From Mycolicibacterium gilvum (GTDB lineage Bacteria; Actinomycetota; Actinomycetes; Mycobacteriales; Mycobacteriaceae): a stretch of DNA of 64,000 bases. Below the pieces are notes generated by a model, which saw only the letters and a list, made by a program, of their open reading frames with translations, made no database searches and had not been told where the DNA came from. The DNA lies in assembly GCF_900454025.1 (NCBI RefSeq), contig NZ_UGQM01000001.1, positions 4,154,001-4,218,000 of the forward strand. Reading direction: 5' to 3'. A program made the translations under genes and the position numbers. Below, piece after piece: positions 25,156 to 33,792 of this stretch. Each line of letters begins with the position of its first letter. The first letter of the stretch is position 1.

Positions 25156-26242
25156 TGGGGAGGTCTCCAGGCTGCGGAAGGCTGTTGACAGGGAACGGAA
25201 GCTGCGCACGCGGGCCGGCGTTGTCGGGCGGCTGCCCGATGTCGACGCCGTTACGGAAGCCGAACGCGTAATCGAGGAACGGCTGGAGCAGCTGAGCCGG
25301 TTGGATGTTGGGGATCAGCGCGTTGTAATACGCACCGTTGGAGACGATCTCGCCCTGGGTCAGGTAGTACTTCGCCGCACCGGGCAGCATCCGGGCCAGG
25401 TTGTCGCGATTCTTCTCCAGCATCCGGGTCACGTTGTTGAGCCGCTCGAGCGCCGGGGCCAGCTCGGCCTCGTTGTCGGCGACCAAACCCGAAAGCTGTT
25501 GGGACACCGCCGAGATGTTCGACAGCAGGCTGGTGATCGCATACCGGCGCTCGTTGAGCACCGCCAGCAGGTCGTTGCTGTTGAGGATCAGTGTGTTGAC
25601 CTGCTTGCTGCGCTCGGAGAAGATCCCCGTCACCTCCCCGGCGGTGCGCAGCAGCTCGGCCAGGCTGTCGTTGCGGCTGTTGAGCGATTGGGACAACCGG
25701 GACAGTCCGTCGAATGTCGGCCCCAACTGCGGGGCGATCTGATCGAGGGTCTGCGACAGGGTGTCCAGGGACTGGTTGAGCGCCTCGGTGTCCGTGTCGC
25801 GGGTGTTGCTCGTCAGATCGCTGACCGCATCGGTCAGCGAGTACGGCGACGACGTCCTGGTGGTCGGGATGACCTGCTGCGGGTCCAGGGTGCCGCTGCC
25901 CTCGGAGTCCAGCGCGAGAACCCTTTCACCGAGCAGGGTTCCGGTCCTGATGTGCGCCGTGGTGTCCGACCCGAGTGCGTATTTCCCGTCGATCGTGAAA
26001 CCGACCAGGGCGTCACCGTTGTCGAGTTCGATCGACGACACCGAGCCGACCTTGATGCCGGACACCGTCACGTCGTTTCCGACCGTGAGACCACCGGCCT
26101 CGGTGAACATCGCCTGGTAGCGAATCGCTGTGGCCCAGGACAGCAGCCTCTCGGGCTGCAGGCCCACGGCGATGACGAGGATGATCAGGACGACGCCGAT
26201 GAAGCCGGCCCTGATGAGTTGAGAACCGCGGTATTTGAGCAT
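25139..26242 (-). CDS. mceC: MCE-family protein MceC
   Basis: A 367-residue MCE subunit. Transmembrane helix AGFIGVVLIILVIAVGL (12-28), MCE domain GNDVTVSGIKVGSVSSIEL near 55-73, then a long helical section with repeated Ser/Leu/Asn-rich heptads and a short C-terminal tail rather than the Pro-rich ones of D-F. The ATG directly abuts the mceB stop with no gap, showing tight co-translation. Confidence 0.93.
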   Translation of the reverse strand: MLKYRGSQLIRAGFIGVVLIILVIAVGLQPERLLSWATAIRYQAMFTEAGGLTVGNDVTVSGIKVGSVSSIELDNGDALVGFTIDGKYALGSDTTAHIRTGTLLGERVLALDSEGSGTLDPQQVIPTTRTSSPYSLTDAVSDLTSNTRDTDTEALNQSLDTLSQTLDQIAPQLGPTFDGLSRLSQSLNSRNDSLAELLRTAGEVTGIFSERSKQVNTLILNSNDLLAVLNERRYAITSLLSNISAVSQQLSGLVADNEAELAPALERLNNVTRMLEKNRDNLARMLPGAAKYYLTQGEIVSNGAYYNALIPNIQPAQLLQPFLDYAFGFRNGVDIGQPPDNAGPRAQLPFPVNSLPQPGDLPNDGNP

Positions 26243-27268
26243 CTACTCGTCCACGCACCTTCCCTCTTCTTGCTTTATCCAGGGGAAGACCACGGTGCGA
26301 CCTTCGAGATCGCTGGCGCGGAACGAGATCCCGCAGATGTAGTACGGGAACCAGGCGCCGTAGGAACCGACGCGCGCCAGCTTGCGGTAGATCTCGGGCA
26401 GACGCTGCAGGGTGGCATCCAGGCGATCGAGGTCGTTGTCGACCAGCGGCGCGAGCCGGTTGAGCTCGTCGACCGTGTTGGACAGCGGAGCGCGGCCGCG
26501 GCTGAGCAGGTCGGCGATCGAGGCGGTGCCGTTGTCGAGGGCGGTGATCGCCGTGCCGATCGGGTCGCGGTCCTCCGCCAGGCCGCCGACCAGCTGATCC
26601 AACTTGTCGATGGCGCCGGAGAATTCGTCACCGTCCTCGGCGAGCGTGTCGAGCACCGTCCGGAGGTCGTCGATCAACTGCTCGATGACCTGGTTGTTGT
26701 CGGCCAACGAGGTCGTGAACGATGACGTCTTGGCGAACAGTGAGTCCAGGGTGCCGCCCTGACCCTGCAGGATCTGGATCAGCGAGGAGGTCAACGCGTT
26801 GACGTCCTGCGGGTTCAGACCCTGGATGACGGGTCGGAGTCCGCCGAGCAGCACGTCGAGATCCAGTGCCGGGGCCGTCCGATCCTCGGGGATCCGTGCG
26901 CCGGCGGGCAGGATCTGATTCGAGTCCGGAGTGTCGACGAGCTCCATGTACCGGTCCCCGACGAGGTTCAGGTAGCGGATCGCGACGTTGGTCCCGGTGG
27001 TCAGCTTGGTGTTGCGCTCGGCGTCGAACGTCACCAGGACGGTCTTGTCCGGCTGCAGCTCGACGTCTTTGACAGTCCCGACGCGAATTCCGGCGATACG
27101 CACGGTATCTCCGGACTTCAGCCGGGAGGCGTCCTTGAACACGGCCGAATACTCGTTGGCAGCACCGGTTCTGGTGTCACTGAACACCAGGAACAGGAAC
27201 GCGGTCAGGACCGCCATCACCACACCGAAGATGGTGAATTTGATCAGTGTCGCCGTTGAGCGCGTCAT
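26243..27268 (-). CDS. mceB: MCE-family protein MceB
   Basis: A 341-residue MCE subunit. Transmembrane helix IKFTIFGVVMAVLTAFLFLV (8-27), MCE domain GDTVRIAGIRVGTVKDVEL near 53-71, helical needle (~120-290), and a short C-terminal segment with two Cys (YYICGIS and GRCVDE). The ATG overlaps the mceA stop by 4 bp (ATGA). Confidence 0.93.
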   Translation of the reverse strand: MTRSTATLIKFTIFGVVMAVLTAFLFLVFSDTRTGAANEYSAVFKDASRLKSGDTVRIAGIRVGTVKDVELQPDKTVLVTFDAERNTKLTTGTNVAIRYLNLVGDRYMELVDTPDSNQILPAGARIPEDRTAPALDLDVLLGGLRPVIQGLNPQDVNALTSSLIQILQGQGGTLDSLFAKTSSFTTSLADNNQVIEQLIDDLRTVLDTLAEDGDEFSGAIDKLDQLVGGLAEDRDPIGTAITALDNGTASIADLLSRGRAPLSNTVDELNRLAPLVDNDLDRLDATLQRLPEIYRKLARVGSYGAWFPYYICGISFRASDLEGRTVVFPWIKQEEGRCVDE

Positions 27269-28458
27269 CCCGGCATTCCGATCTGTGCGGTGTTACGCGG
27301 CGGTCCGTCCAACGGTCCGAACAGCCAGTTCTTCAGGCCCTCCGAGTTCAGCAGGATGCCGGAGTTGCCGTACTGCGCGGGGTTGGACCCGACGTCGCCG
27401 ACGATCAACGGGGGCACGAACTCGGCGGGCATCTCGGGCAGACCGAGCTCGGCGCAGTAGTCGCGCCCGCCGCTCTTGGCCGCGACCTTCGGGAGGTCCC
27501 TCGGGTAGCGGTACCGTTCCACGCCCAGGGTCAGGCCGGCCGAGACGAAGATCCCGGAGAACTGGGGCGGCGACTGCGCGAACGGCACCAGGCCGCCGAT
27601 GCCGCACCACAGGGACTTGCGGTAGTCGTGGAGCAGCTGGGTGGTGGGCACCAGGACGTCGAGCACGTTGGTGAGTGCCTCACGATTGCCGCCGACGACC
27701 TCGTTGCCCAGGTCGGCCAGCCCAATCGAGCTGATCAGGAACTGATCGAGGTTCTCCTGCTCGTCGACGATCGAATTGCCCAGCGTCGTGGTGTTCTCGA
27801 AGATCGAGACGAGGTCGGGAGCGGCGTCTCCGTACGCCTCCAGCGTGGGTACGGCGGCTTCGATGTCGCGGGACAGATTCGGCAGGCTCGGTTCGAGCTC
27901 GGCGAGCAACGCGTTGAAATCGGTCAGCGTCTGACCGAACTTCTCGCCGCGGCCGCTGAACGCCTGCGACAGGGCGCCCAGAGTCTCGTTGAGCTTCAGC
28001 GGGTCCACCGCGTCGAGCACGTTCACCAGCTGCTGGAACACGGTGTTGATCTCCACGGTGACGTGGTCACCGCGCAGGACCTGGCCCGTGCGCAGCTCGC
28101 CCACCGGGTTCTCGGGCGCTTCGAACTGGACGAACTTCGCGCCGAACACGGTCGACGACGCGATGTCGACGTTGACGTTCTCCGGGATCAGCGGCAGTTG
28201 CGACGGATCCATGTCCAGCTGCAGTGCCGCGGTGCCGTCCGGGCGGTAGTCGATCGACTTGACGGTGCCGACCTGCACACCGCGCATCTTGACCTTCGCA
28301 TCGGGGTTCATGACCAGGCCGGCGCGATCCGAGATCACGGTCACCGGAACGGTTTCGGTGAACTTCCCGGCGAACAGACCGATCGACACCGCGAGGATGA
28401 CCAGCAGTGCGACGACCATTCCCAGACCGGCCAGTGGCCGCACGAGGTTCTTGTTCAA
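27265..28458 (-). CDS. mceA: MCE-family protein MceA
   Basis: A 397-residue first MCE subunit of the set. Transmembrane helix GLGMVVALLVILAVSIGLFA (11-30), MCE domain with DAKVKMRGVQVGTVKSIDY near 53-71, a helical region and a C-terminal segment with two Cys (LWCGIGG and DYCAELG). The start codon is TTG at 28458, preceded by AGGGGGACGAG; no in-frame ATG or GTG fits better. It follows yrbEB after 9 bp. I cannot say which numbered mycobacterial mce locus this corresponds to. Confidence 0.92.
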   Translation of the reverse strand: MNKNLVRPLAGLGMVVALLVILAVSIGLFAGKFTETVPVTVISDRAGLVMNPDAKVKMRGVQVGTVKSIDYRPDGTAALQLDMDPSQLPLIPENVNVDIASSTVFGAKFVQFEAPENPVGELRTGQVLRGDHVTVEINTVFQQLVNVLDAVDPLKLNETLGALSQAFSGRGEKFGQTLTDFNALLAELEPSLPNLSRDIEAAVPTLEAYGDAAPDLVSIFENTTTLGNSIVDEQENLDQFLISSIGLADLGNEVVGGNREALTNVLDVLVPTTQLLHDYRKSLWCGIGGLVPFAQSPPQFSGIFVSAGLTLGVERYRYPRDLPKVAAKSGGRDYCAELGLPEMPAEFVPPLIVGDVGSNPAQYGNSGILLNSEGLKNWLFGPLDGPPRNTAQIGMPG

Positions 28459-28467
28459 CTCGTCCCC

Positions 28468-29325
28468 CTAGCCCGACAGGTTGAAGTTGCCGTTGGAACC
28501 GTAGATCGACAGCGACACCAGCAGGGTCACCGACACGACGACCACCAGGGACGTGCGCACCGCGTTACCCACCGCGGCACCCACCCCGGACGGACCACCG
28601 GAGGCGAAGTAGCCGAAGTAGGTGTGGACCAACAGGATTGCTATCGCCATCAACACCGCCTGCAGGAACGACCACAGCAGGTCGATCGGGTTGAGGAAGG
28701 TGTCGAAGTAGTGGTCGTAGAGTCCGCCGGACTGGCCGAACAACACGACGGTGGTGAACTGCGACGCGATGAAGGACAGGATCACCGCGATCGAGTACAG
28801 CGGCGTGATGGCCACCATGCCGGCGACGATCCGCGTCGACACCAGGTACTCGACCGGCCGGATGCCCATCGACTCCAGCGCGTCGATCTCCTCGTTGATC
28901 CGCATCGCGCCGAGCTGGGCTGTCACCCCGGCGCCGAAGGTCGCCGCGAGCCCGATGCCGGCCACCACGGGCGCGGCGATGCGGACGTTGATGAACGCGG
29001 CCAGGAAGCCTGTGAGGGCCTCGATGCCGATATCGCCCAGCGAGCTGTAACCCTGGATCGCCAGGGTGCCGCCGGCGGCCAGGGTGAGGAAACCGACGAT
29101 CACGACGGTGCCGCCGATCATCGCCAACGTGCCCGCGCCCATGGAGATCTCGGCGATCAACCGGATGATCTCCTTGCGGAAGTGGACAGCCGCGTGCGGC
29201 ACGCCCGCAACCGCACGACCGTAGAAGAGCACATGGTCACCGAGCCGGCCCAGCACGGCCACCGGACGGCCCAGATTGTCGACCAGTCGCGGAAAGCGCG
29301 ACCGGATCACCGTTGAAGTACCCAT
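28468..29325 (-). CDS. yrbEB: YrbE-family Mce permease, second subunit
   Basis: A 285-residue integral membrane permease of the MlaE/YrbE family with about five to six hydrophobic segments (such as AMIGGTVVIVGFLTLAAGGT and AVLMAIAILLVHTYFGYFA) and the conserved EEIDALESMGI loop near 140-150, which in this family contacts the MceG-type ATPase. With YrbEA it forms the inner-membrane part of the importer. ATG 29325 has a purine-rich AGGGACG site. No ATPase gene is in the window; mycobacteria supply one MceG from elsewhere. Confidence 0.94.
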   Translation of the reverse strand: MGTSTVIRSRFPRLVDNLGRPVAVLGRLGDHVLFYGRAVAGVPHAAVHFRKEIIRLIAEISMGAGTLAMIGGTVVIVGFLTLAAGGTLAIQGYSSLGDIGIEALTGFLAAFINVRIAAPVVAGIGLAATFGAGVTAQLGAMRINEEIDALESMGIRPVEYLVSTRIVAGMVAITPLYSIAVILSFIASQFTTVVLFGQSGGLYDHYFDTFLNPIDLLWSFLQAVLMAIAILLVHTYFGYFASGGPSGVGAAVGNAVRTSLVVVVSVTLLVSLSIYGSNGNFNLSG

Positions 29326-29335
29326 GGTTGCGTCC

Positions 29336-30145
29336 CTAGCCCGTCGTCATCCGGATGCCGATAGCCGTCACGACCACGTTGATCACGAACAAGGCCATGA
29401 ACGCGTACACCACGGTCTCGTTGACCGCGTTGCCCACCGCCTTGGCGCCGCCGCCGGTGATGGTCAGTCCGCGGTAGCACGCGACGAGGCCGGCGATCAG
29501 GCCGAACAGCGCCGCTTTGACACACGAGATGATCACCTCGGGCACGCCTGTCAGCAAGGTGATGCCTGCCGCGAAGGCGCCGGGGTTGACGTCTTGGACG
29601 AAGATCGAGAAGAAGTAGCCGCCGAGGATGCCGATGATGACGACCAGGCTGTTGAGGAGGAGGGCGACCAGGCCCGACGCCAACATCCGCGGCGTGACGA
29701 GCCGCTGGACGGGGTTGATGCCCAGCACCTCCATGGCGTCGATCTCCTCACGGATGGTGCGCGATCCGAGGTCGGCACACATCGCGGTGGCGCCGGCGCC
29801 GGCCACGATCAGCACGGTCACCAGCGGGCCGACCTGCGTGACCGCGCCGAAAGCGGCACCGGCGCCGGACAGATCGGCCGCTCCGAGCTCGCGCAGCAGG
29901 ATGTTGAGCGTGAAGGACACCAGCACGGTGAACGGGATCGCCACCAGCAACGTCGGCGCCATCGACACCTTGGCGACGAACCACGACTGCTCCAGGAATT
30001 CGCGCCACTGGAACGGCCGCACGAACACGAAACGCACGGCGTCGAGTGCCATCGAGAAGAACCCGCCGACGGCCTGCATCGCACCGGACACACCATTGGG
30101 CAACGAGATGCCCGTCGTCCAACGCTCCGGCCCCTTAACCGCCAT
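29336..30145 (-). CDS. yrbEA: YrbE-family Mce permease, first subunit
   Basis: A 269-residue membrane permease, partner of YrbEB. Several transmembrane segments (MLASGLVALLLNSLVVIIGI, LVTVLIVAGAGATAMCAD) and the loop EEIDAMEVLGI near 133-143, matching the EEIDALESMGI of its partner. The ATG at 30145 lies within the end of the upstream thiolase gene (11-bp overlap), which ties the importer physically to the catabolic genes in one transcription unit. Confidence 0.94.
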   Translation of the reverse strand: MAVKGPERWTTGISLPNGVSGAMQAVGGFFSMALDAVRFVFVRPFQWREFLEQSWFVAKVSMAPTLLVAIPFTVLVSFTLNILLRELGAADLSGAGAAFGAVTQVGPLVTVLIVAGAGATAMCADLGSRTIREEIDAMEVLGINPVQRLVTPRMLASGLVALLLNSLVVIIGILGGYFFSIFVQDVNPGAFAAGITLLTGVPEVIISCVKAALFGLIAGLVACYRGLTITGGGAKAVGNAVNETVVYAFMALFVINVVVTAIGIRMTTG

Positions 30146-31298
30146 CAGGCCCCTCCAGGATCGTCACCGCAGCGACCGCAGTCGGTCCGCCGATGTTGTG
30201 CGCCAGCCCGATTCGCGCGCCGTCGACCTGATTGACCGCGTCGCCGCGAAGTTGCGCGAACAACTCCACGCACTGTGCCACACCGGTGGCACCGGGTGGA
30301 TGCCCCTTCGCCTTCAGCCCGCCACTGGGGTTCACCGGCAACGCGCCTCCGACGCTGGTCACCTCGGCCTCCAGAAGCTTGTAGCCACCCAGCTTTTCGG
30401 CGAAGCCGAGATCCTCGTAGCTGATCAGCTCGATACCGGTGAGGAAGTCGTGCACCTCGGCGACGTCGACGTCCGACGGCGTCATCCCCGCCATCGCAAA
30501 CGCCTGCTTGGCCGCTCGCGTGCTGGCGGGGAACGTGGTGAGGTCCGGCTTGTGCTGATGCATCACCGAATCCAGTCCCAGGCCCACGCCGCGGAGCCAG
30601 ACGGGCCGGTCGGTGAACTTGTCGACGACGTCTTCGGAGGCAATCACAAGCGCTGCGGCACCGTCACTCTGCGGCGCGCAGTCGTACAACCGGAACGGGG
30701 TCACCACCGTTGGTGCGTTCAGTGCCTGCTCCATCGTGATCTCGAAGCGCAGCCGCGCTTTCGGGTTGTTTGCTCCGTGGCGGTGGTTCTTGACCGCCAC
30801 CATGGCCAAGTGTTCTTCAGTTGCCGGAGATTCGTGGAGATATCGGCGAACATGTAGAGCAAATCCTGCCGGGGCGACCAGGCCGAGCGGGTAATCCCAG
30901 GCCATGTCCCGCGCCATGGCCTCCCACTCCCACAACATCCCGGCCGAGGTGGTGTCCCGGAGCTTATCGGCACCGATGACCAGAGCGACGTCGAACGCGC
31001 CGGAGGCGATGCCGAAAAGCGCGTTGCGAATCGCGTCATGTCCGGTCGCACACGAATTCTCGACCCGTGTCACCGGGAGGTTCGGCAATCCCAGGGTGTC
31101 TGCGAGGATCCCGGACGGAAACCCGTCGGCGGTGCCCATCGCGCCGATCCACGCGGCTTGCAGATCGTCTTTGGCCAAGCCCTTGTCGACGGAGGCGGCA
31201 CACGCCGAAAAAGCCATCGGGATCAGGTCTTTGATGCCCAGCGCGAAATGCTCGGCGAACGGGGTCATCCCCGCACCGACGATCGCCGCCCTCCTCAT
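30135..31298 (-). CDS. Thiolase-family protein (acetyl-CoA acetyltransferase-like)
   Basis: A 387-residue thiolase-superfamily enzyme. The nucleophile Cys is in VENSCATGHDA (C83), and GGLKAKGHPPGATG keeps the thiolase His, so beta-ketoacyl-CoA thiolysis or a related C-C cleavage is plausible. ATG 31298 has GGAG 6 nt upstream; an in-frame start further upstream would read through the odd spacer. It sits directly before yrbEA and after a KAS-like/DUF35 fusion that is probably its partner, giving the second of three thiolase/DUF35 modules in the window. Confidence 0.88.
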   Translation of the reverse strand: MRRAAIVGAGMTPFAEHFALGIKDLIPMAFSACAASVDKGLAKDDLQAAWIGAMGTADGFPSGILADTLGLPNLPVTRVENSCATGHDAIRNALFGIASGAFDVALVIGADKLRDTTSAGMLWEWEAMARDMAWDYPLGLVAPAGFALHVRRYLHESPATEEHLAMVAVKNHRHGANNPKARLRFEITMEQALNAPTVVTPFRLYDCAPQSDGAAALVIASEDVVDKFTDRPVWLRGVGLGLDSVMHQHKPDLTTFPASTRAAKQAFAMAGMTPSDVDVAEVHDFLTGIELISYEDLGFAEKLGGYKLLEAEVTSVGGALPVNPSGGLKAKGHPPGATGVAQCVELFAQLRGDAVNQVDGARIGLAHNIGGPTAVAAVTILEGPDGG

Positions 31299-31365
31299 GA
31301 CTCGGCTCCCGCTCGCTCCGGTCCTCGCTTCGCTGCGATCCTCACTCGCGATCGCCTTCGCGTCC
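31299..31365. repeat. Imperfect short-repeat spacer inside the operon
   Basis: The spacer has recurring CTCGCTCC, CTCGCTTCGCTGCGATCCTC and CTCGCGATCGCC-type units, unlike the tight junctions elsewhere in this operon. I recall similar CGCTCGCTCC-type spacers from other mycobacterial intergenic DNA. It may be a dispersed small repeat that inserted between the two genes. Confidence 0.4.
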
Positions 31366-32547
31366 TCATGCGGCGGCCCCGGCCCTGATGGGCTCGAACG
31401 CGTAGCCATAGTCGGGGACGCCCGAGCGCACCGCGACGCGTCGCAGGGCCAGCCGGCCGCGGTCACCGATGTCGACCGTGCCGGGCGCGGCACCGGTGAC
31501 CTTCACCAGCGCCCGCACCCCGACCCCGTCGAGTTCGACGATGACCAGGGAATACGGGGTGTGCAGACCGGGCACGGGGATGTTCACGGTCGTTTCGGTG
31601 TAGACGGTCCCGGTGCGGGGCAGCGGCACCAGTTCGTAGTGGGTCGCCAGCGCGCCGTCGTCGCCGACCCGGTACCGGGGTGGGAAGTCGAGCTGATCCG
31701 AGCCGGCGAAATGCCCGGCCTCCCAACGCACTTTGGCCTCGAAGGCGCGCTCGTAGGCAGCCAGCGAGATCGGGATGTCACCCCCGGCGGAGAATCGCCG
31801 TTCGGCCTCCGGCTGCGGCGCGGGCTCCCTGCGGTGGGTCTGGGCGTGACCGCCGTTGACGCTGATCCCCGACAGGATCGCCTGCTCGACGGCCACCAAC
31901 GGTCCGGTCCTGCCCTGCTCGGCCAGTCCCGCCAGCGCGAACAGGCTCGCGCTGGCGCCTATGGTCGGCAGCGCGGGCGGGTCGCCCAGACACAGCTCGG
32001 CGGCCCGGTCATGATCGACCCCGGCAACCGCGACCGGGGTGTCCAGCCATGCCGCGGCCAGCGACGCAATGAGCCCTCGTTCGTGCAGGAGCCGGGGGTC
32101 GCCGTAATCGTGGACGTCACCGGTCGCATTGCGGGTCCGGACGGGAAGGCTGCGGGCGACGCGCGCGGCAGTGCGCACCTGCAGCCCTTGCTCGGCAGTC
32201 AGGATGGCGGCGGCGCCGGCAGGAGCCAGGTCCGCGCCGATGATCAGGGTGCGCGGACGTGCCGAGCTGACGGCGTCGACCGTGGCCGGCGCCCCGCCGA
32301 GTCGTTCGTCGACCTCCAGCTCCGGATCCAGGCCCAGGCCGGCGAGAAGCACTGCGGCATTGCTGCTTTCCAGCAGTGGCAGATCCCGGCTCACGAACAC
32401 CACGCGCTCGACCGCCCCACCGTTCGTCAACGCCGCGCGGCCCGCTTCCACGGCCATCGTGACGGCGTCTTCGTCGTCACCGGCGACCCGCTGCAGGGGC
32501 GTACCCCAGCACGGCAGGTACGTGCCGATGGACGTGACGTAAGGCAT
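31366..32547 (-). CDS. KAS/HMG-CoA synthase-like domain fused to DUF35 OB-fold
   Basis: A 393-residue two-part protein. Residues 1-~240 resemble the N-terminal part of FabH/HMG-CoA synthase-type condensing enzymes (YVTSIGTYLPCWGTPLQR, DEDAVTMAVEAGRAAL), but I see no Cys at the usual catalytic place, suggesting a non-catalytic scaffold. Residues ~265-385 form a DUF35-like OB-fold (FPPRYRVGDDGALATHYELV, YSLVIVELDGVGVRALVKV) without the four-Cys zinc ribbon. It ends 67 bp before a thiolase gene, so a heteromeric acyl-CoA enzyme is likely. ATG 32547. Confidence 0.75.
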   Translation of the reverse strand: MPYVTSIGTYLPCWGTPLQRVAGDDEDAVTMAVEAGRAALTNGGAVERVVFVSRDLPLLESSNAAVLLAGLGLDPELEVDERLGGAPATVDAVSSARPRTLIIGADLAPAGAAAILTAEQGLQVRTAARVARSLPVRTRNATGDVHDYGDPRLLHERGLIASLAAAWLDTPVAVAGVDHDRAAELCLGDPPALPTIGASASLFALAGLAEQGRTGPLVAVEQAILSGISVNGGHAQTHRREPAPQPEAERRFSAGGDIPISLAAYERAFEAKVRWEAGHFAGSDQLDFPPRYRVGDDGALATHYELVPLPRTGTVYTETTVNIPVPGLHTPYSLVIVELDGVGVRALVKVTGAAPGTVDIGDRGRLALRRVAVRSGVPDYGYAFEPIRAGAAA

Positions 32548-32577
32548 TCGATCTCTCCAGATCCCGACCGGATGGTC

Positions 32578-33786
32578 TCAGGTGACCGCGCCGGCGGTCT
32601 TGAGCTCGATGATGCGGTCCCAGTCCAGACCGAGCTCGACGAGGATGTCGTCGGTCTGCTCGGCGAAGCCCGGCGCGGGCCCCGACACGGGGGCGGCGAC
32701 GTCGAACTGCACCGGGTTGGAGACGAGCTCGAGTTCGCCTGCCTGCACCAGATATTCGTTGGCGCGGATCTGGGCGTCTTCGGCGGCCTGCAGCGTGTCC
32801 TGCACGGGAGCCCACGGCCCGGCCAGTGTCGCGAACCGCTCACTCCACTCCGTCAGGGGGCGCTTGGCCATCGCTTCGGTCAGGATCTCGTTGGCCACCG
32901 CGGTGTTCTCGGCGATCGACTCGGCCGTCGCGAACCGGGGATCGTCAGCCAGTTCGTCGAGATCCATGTGCTTGCACACGTCGGCCCAGAACTTGGTGGG
33001 CTGCATCATCACAAAGGAGATGTACCGGTCGTCGGCCGTGGCGTAGAGGCCCACCAGCGGGTTGATCGGCGAGCCGTGCACACCGGGCGGAAAGGCCTCC
33101 ATCCGCTGCCCCAGGTGGGTGGTCAGGGCCACGGTGTGACCCAGTGCCCACAGGCCGCTACCGAGCAGCGAGACGTCGACGACCGACGGCTCGCCGGAGC
33201 GCTCCCGCTTGAGCAGTGCCGCGGCGATACCGCCGGCCAGGTTTGTTCCGGAGATCGTGTCGCCGTACGCGGGCCCCGGCGGGCCGACCATGCCCGGGGT
33301 GCCCGGCGGCGTGATGGTGGCCGCCGTGCCGGCCCGGCACCAGAACGCGGTCATGTCGTAACCGCCCTTGACGGACTCCTCGCCGCGCGGACCCAGGGCG
33401 CTACCGCGGGCATAGACGATGTTCGGGTTGACAGCGCGGATGTCGTCGACGTCGATCCCGAACTTCTGCCGTTGTCCCGGAAGGAAACTGGTGAGGAACA
33501 CGTCGGCGCGACGGGCCAGTTCCAGCAGCACCTCTTTGCCTTCGGGCACCGACATGTCCAGCCCGATGCTGCGCTTGAGACGGTTGGCGTGCTCGATGTT
33601 CGGGTTGGGGTCGCCCTCGACCCGCAGCAGCCCGGTCTGGCGGAGGCCGCGCTGAGGATCCCCGGTCACGGCGTGCTCGACCTTGATGACGTCGGCACCC
33701 CACTCGGCGAGCACCGCGCCCGCCGACGGGACGAAGCCGTACATCGCGACCTCGAGCACGCGGATGCCGTCCAAAGGTTTACTCAT
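32578..33786 (-). CDS. CaiB/BaiF family III CoA-transferase
   Basis: A 402-residue enzyme that moves CoA between acyl-CoA and a free acid. N-terminal GIRVLEVAMYGFVPSAGAVL (7-26) and ADVIKVEH (30-37) are typical, and the catalytic Asp is in GGYDMTAFW near 142. C-terminal part has VDVSLLGSGLWALG. It could load CoA onto the imported or oxidised substrate without ATP use. It sits 6 bp after the aldehyde dehydrogenase and 30 bp before the KAS/DUF35 gene. Confidence 0.92.
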   Translation of the reverse strand: MSKPLDGIRVLEVAMYGFVPSAGAVLAEWGADVIKVEHAVTGDPQRGLRQTGLLRVEGDPNPNIEHANRLKRSIGLDMSVPEGKEVLLELARRADVFLTSFLPGQRQKFGIDVDDIRAVNPNIVYARGSALGPRGEESVKGGYDMTAFWCRAGTAATITPPGTPGMVGPPGPAYGDTISGTNLAGGIAAALLKRERSGEPSVVDVSLLGSGLWALGHTVALTTHLGQRMEAFPPGVHGSPINPLVGLYATADDRYISFVMMQPTKFWADVCKHMDLDELADDPRFATAESIAENTAVANEILTEAMAKRPLTEWSERFATLAGPWAPVQDTLQAAEDAQIRANEYLVQAGELELVSNPVQFDVAAPVSGPAPGFAEQTDDILVELGLDWDRIIELKTAGAVT

Positions 33787-33792
33787 GCTGAT

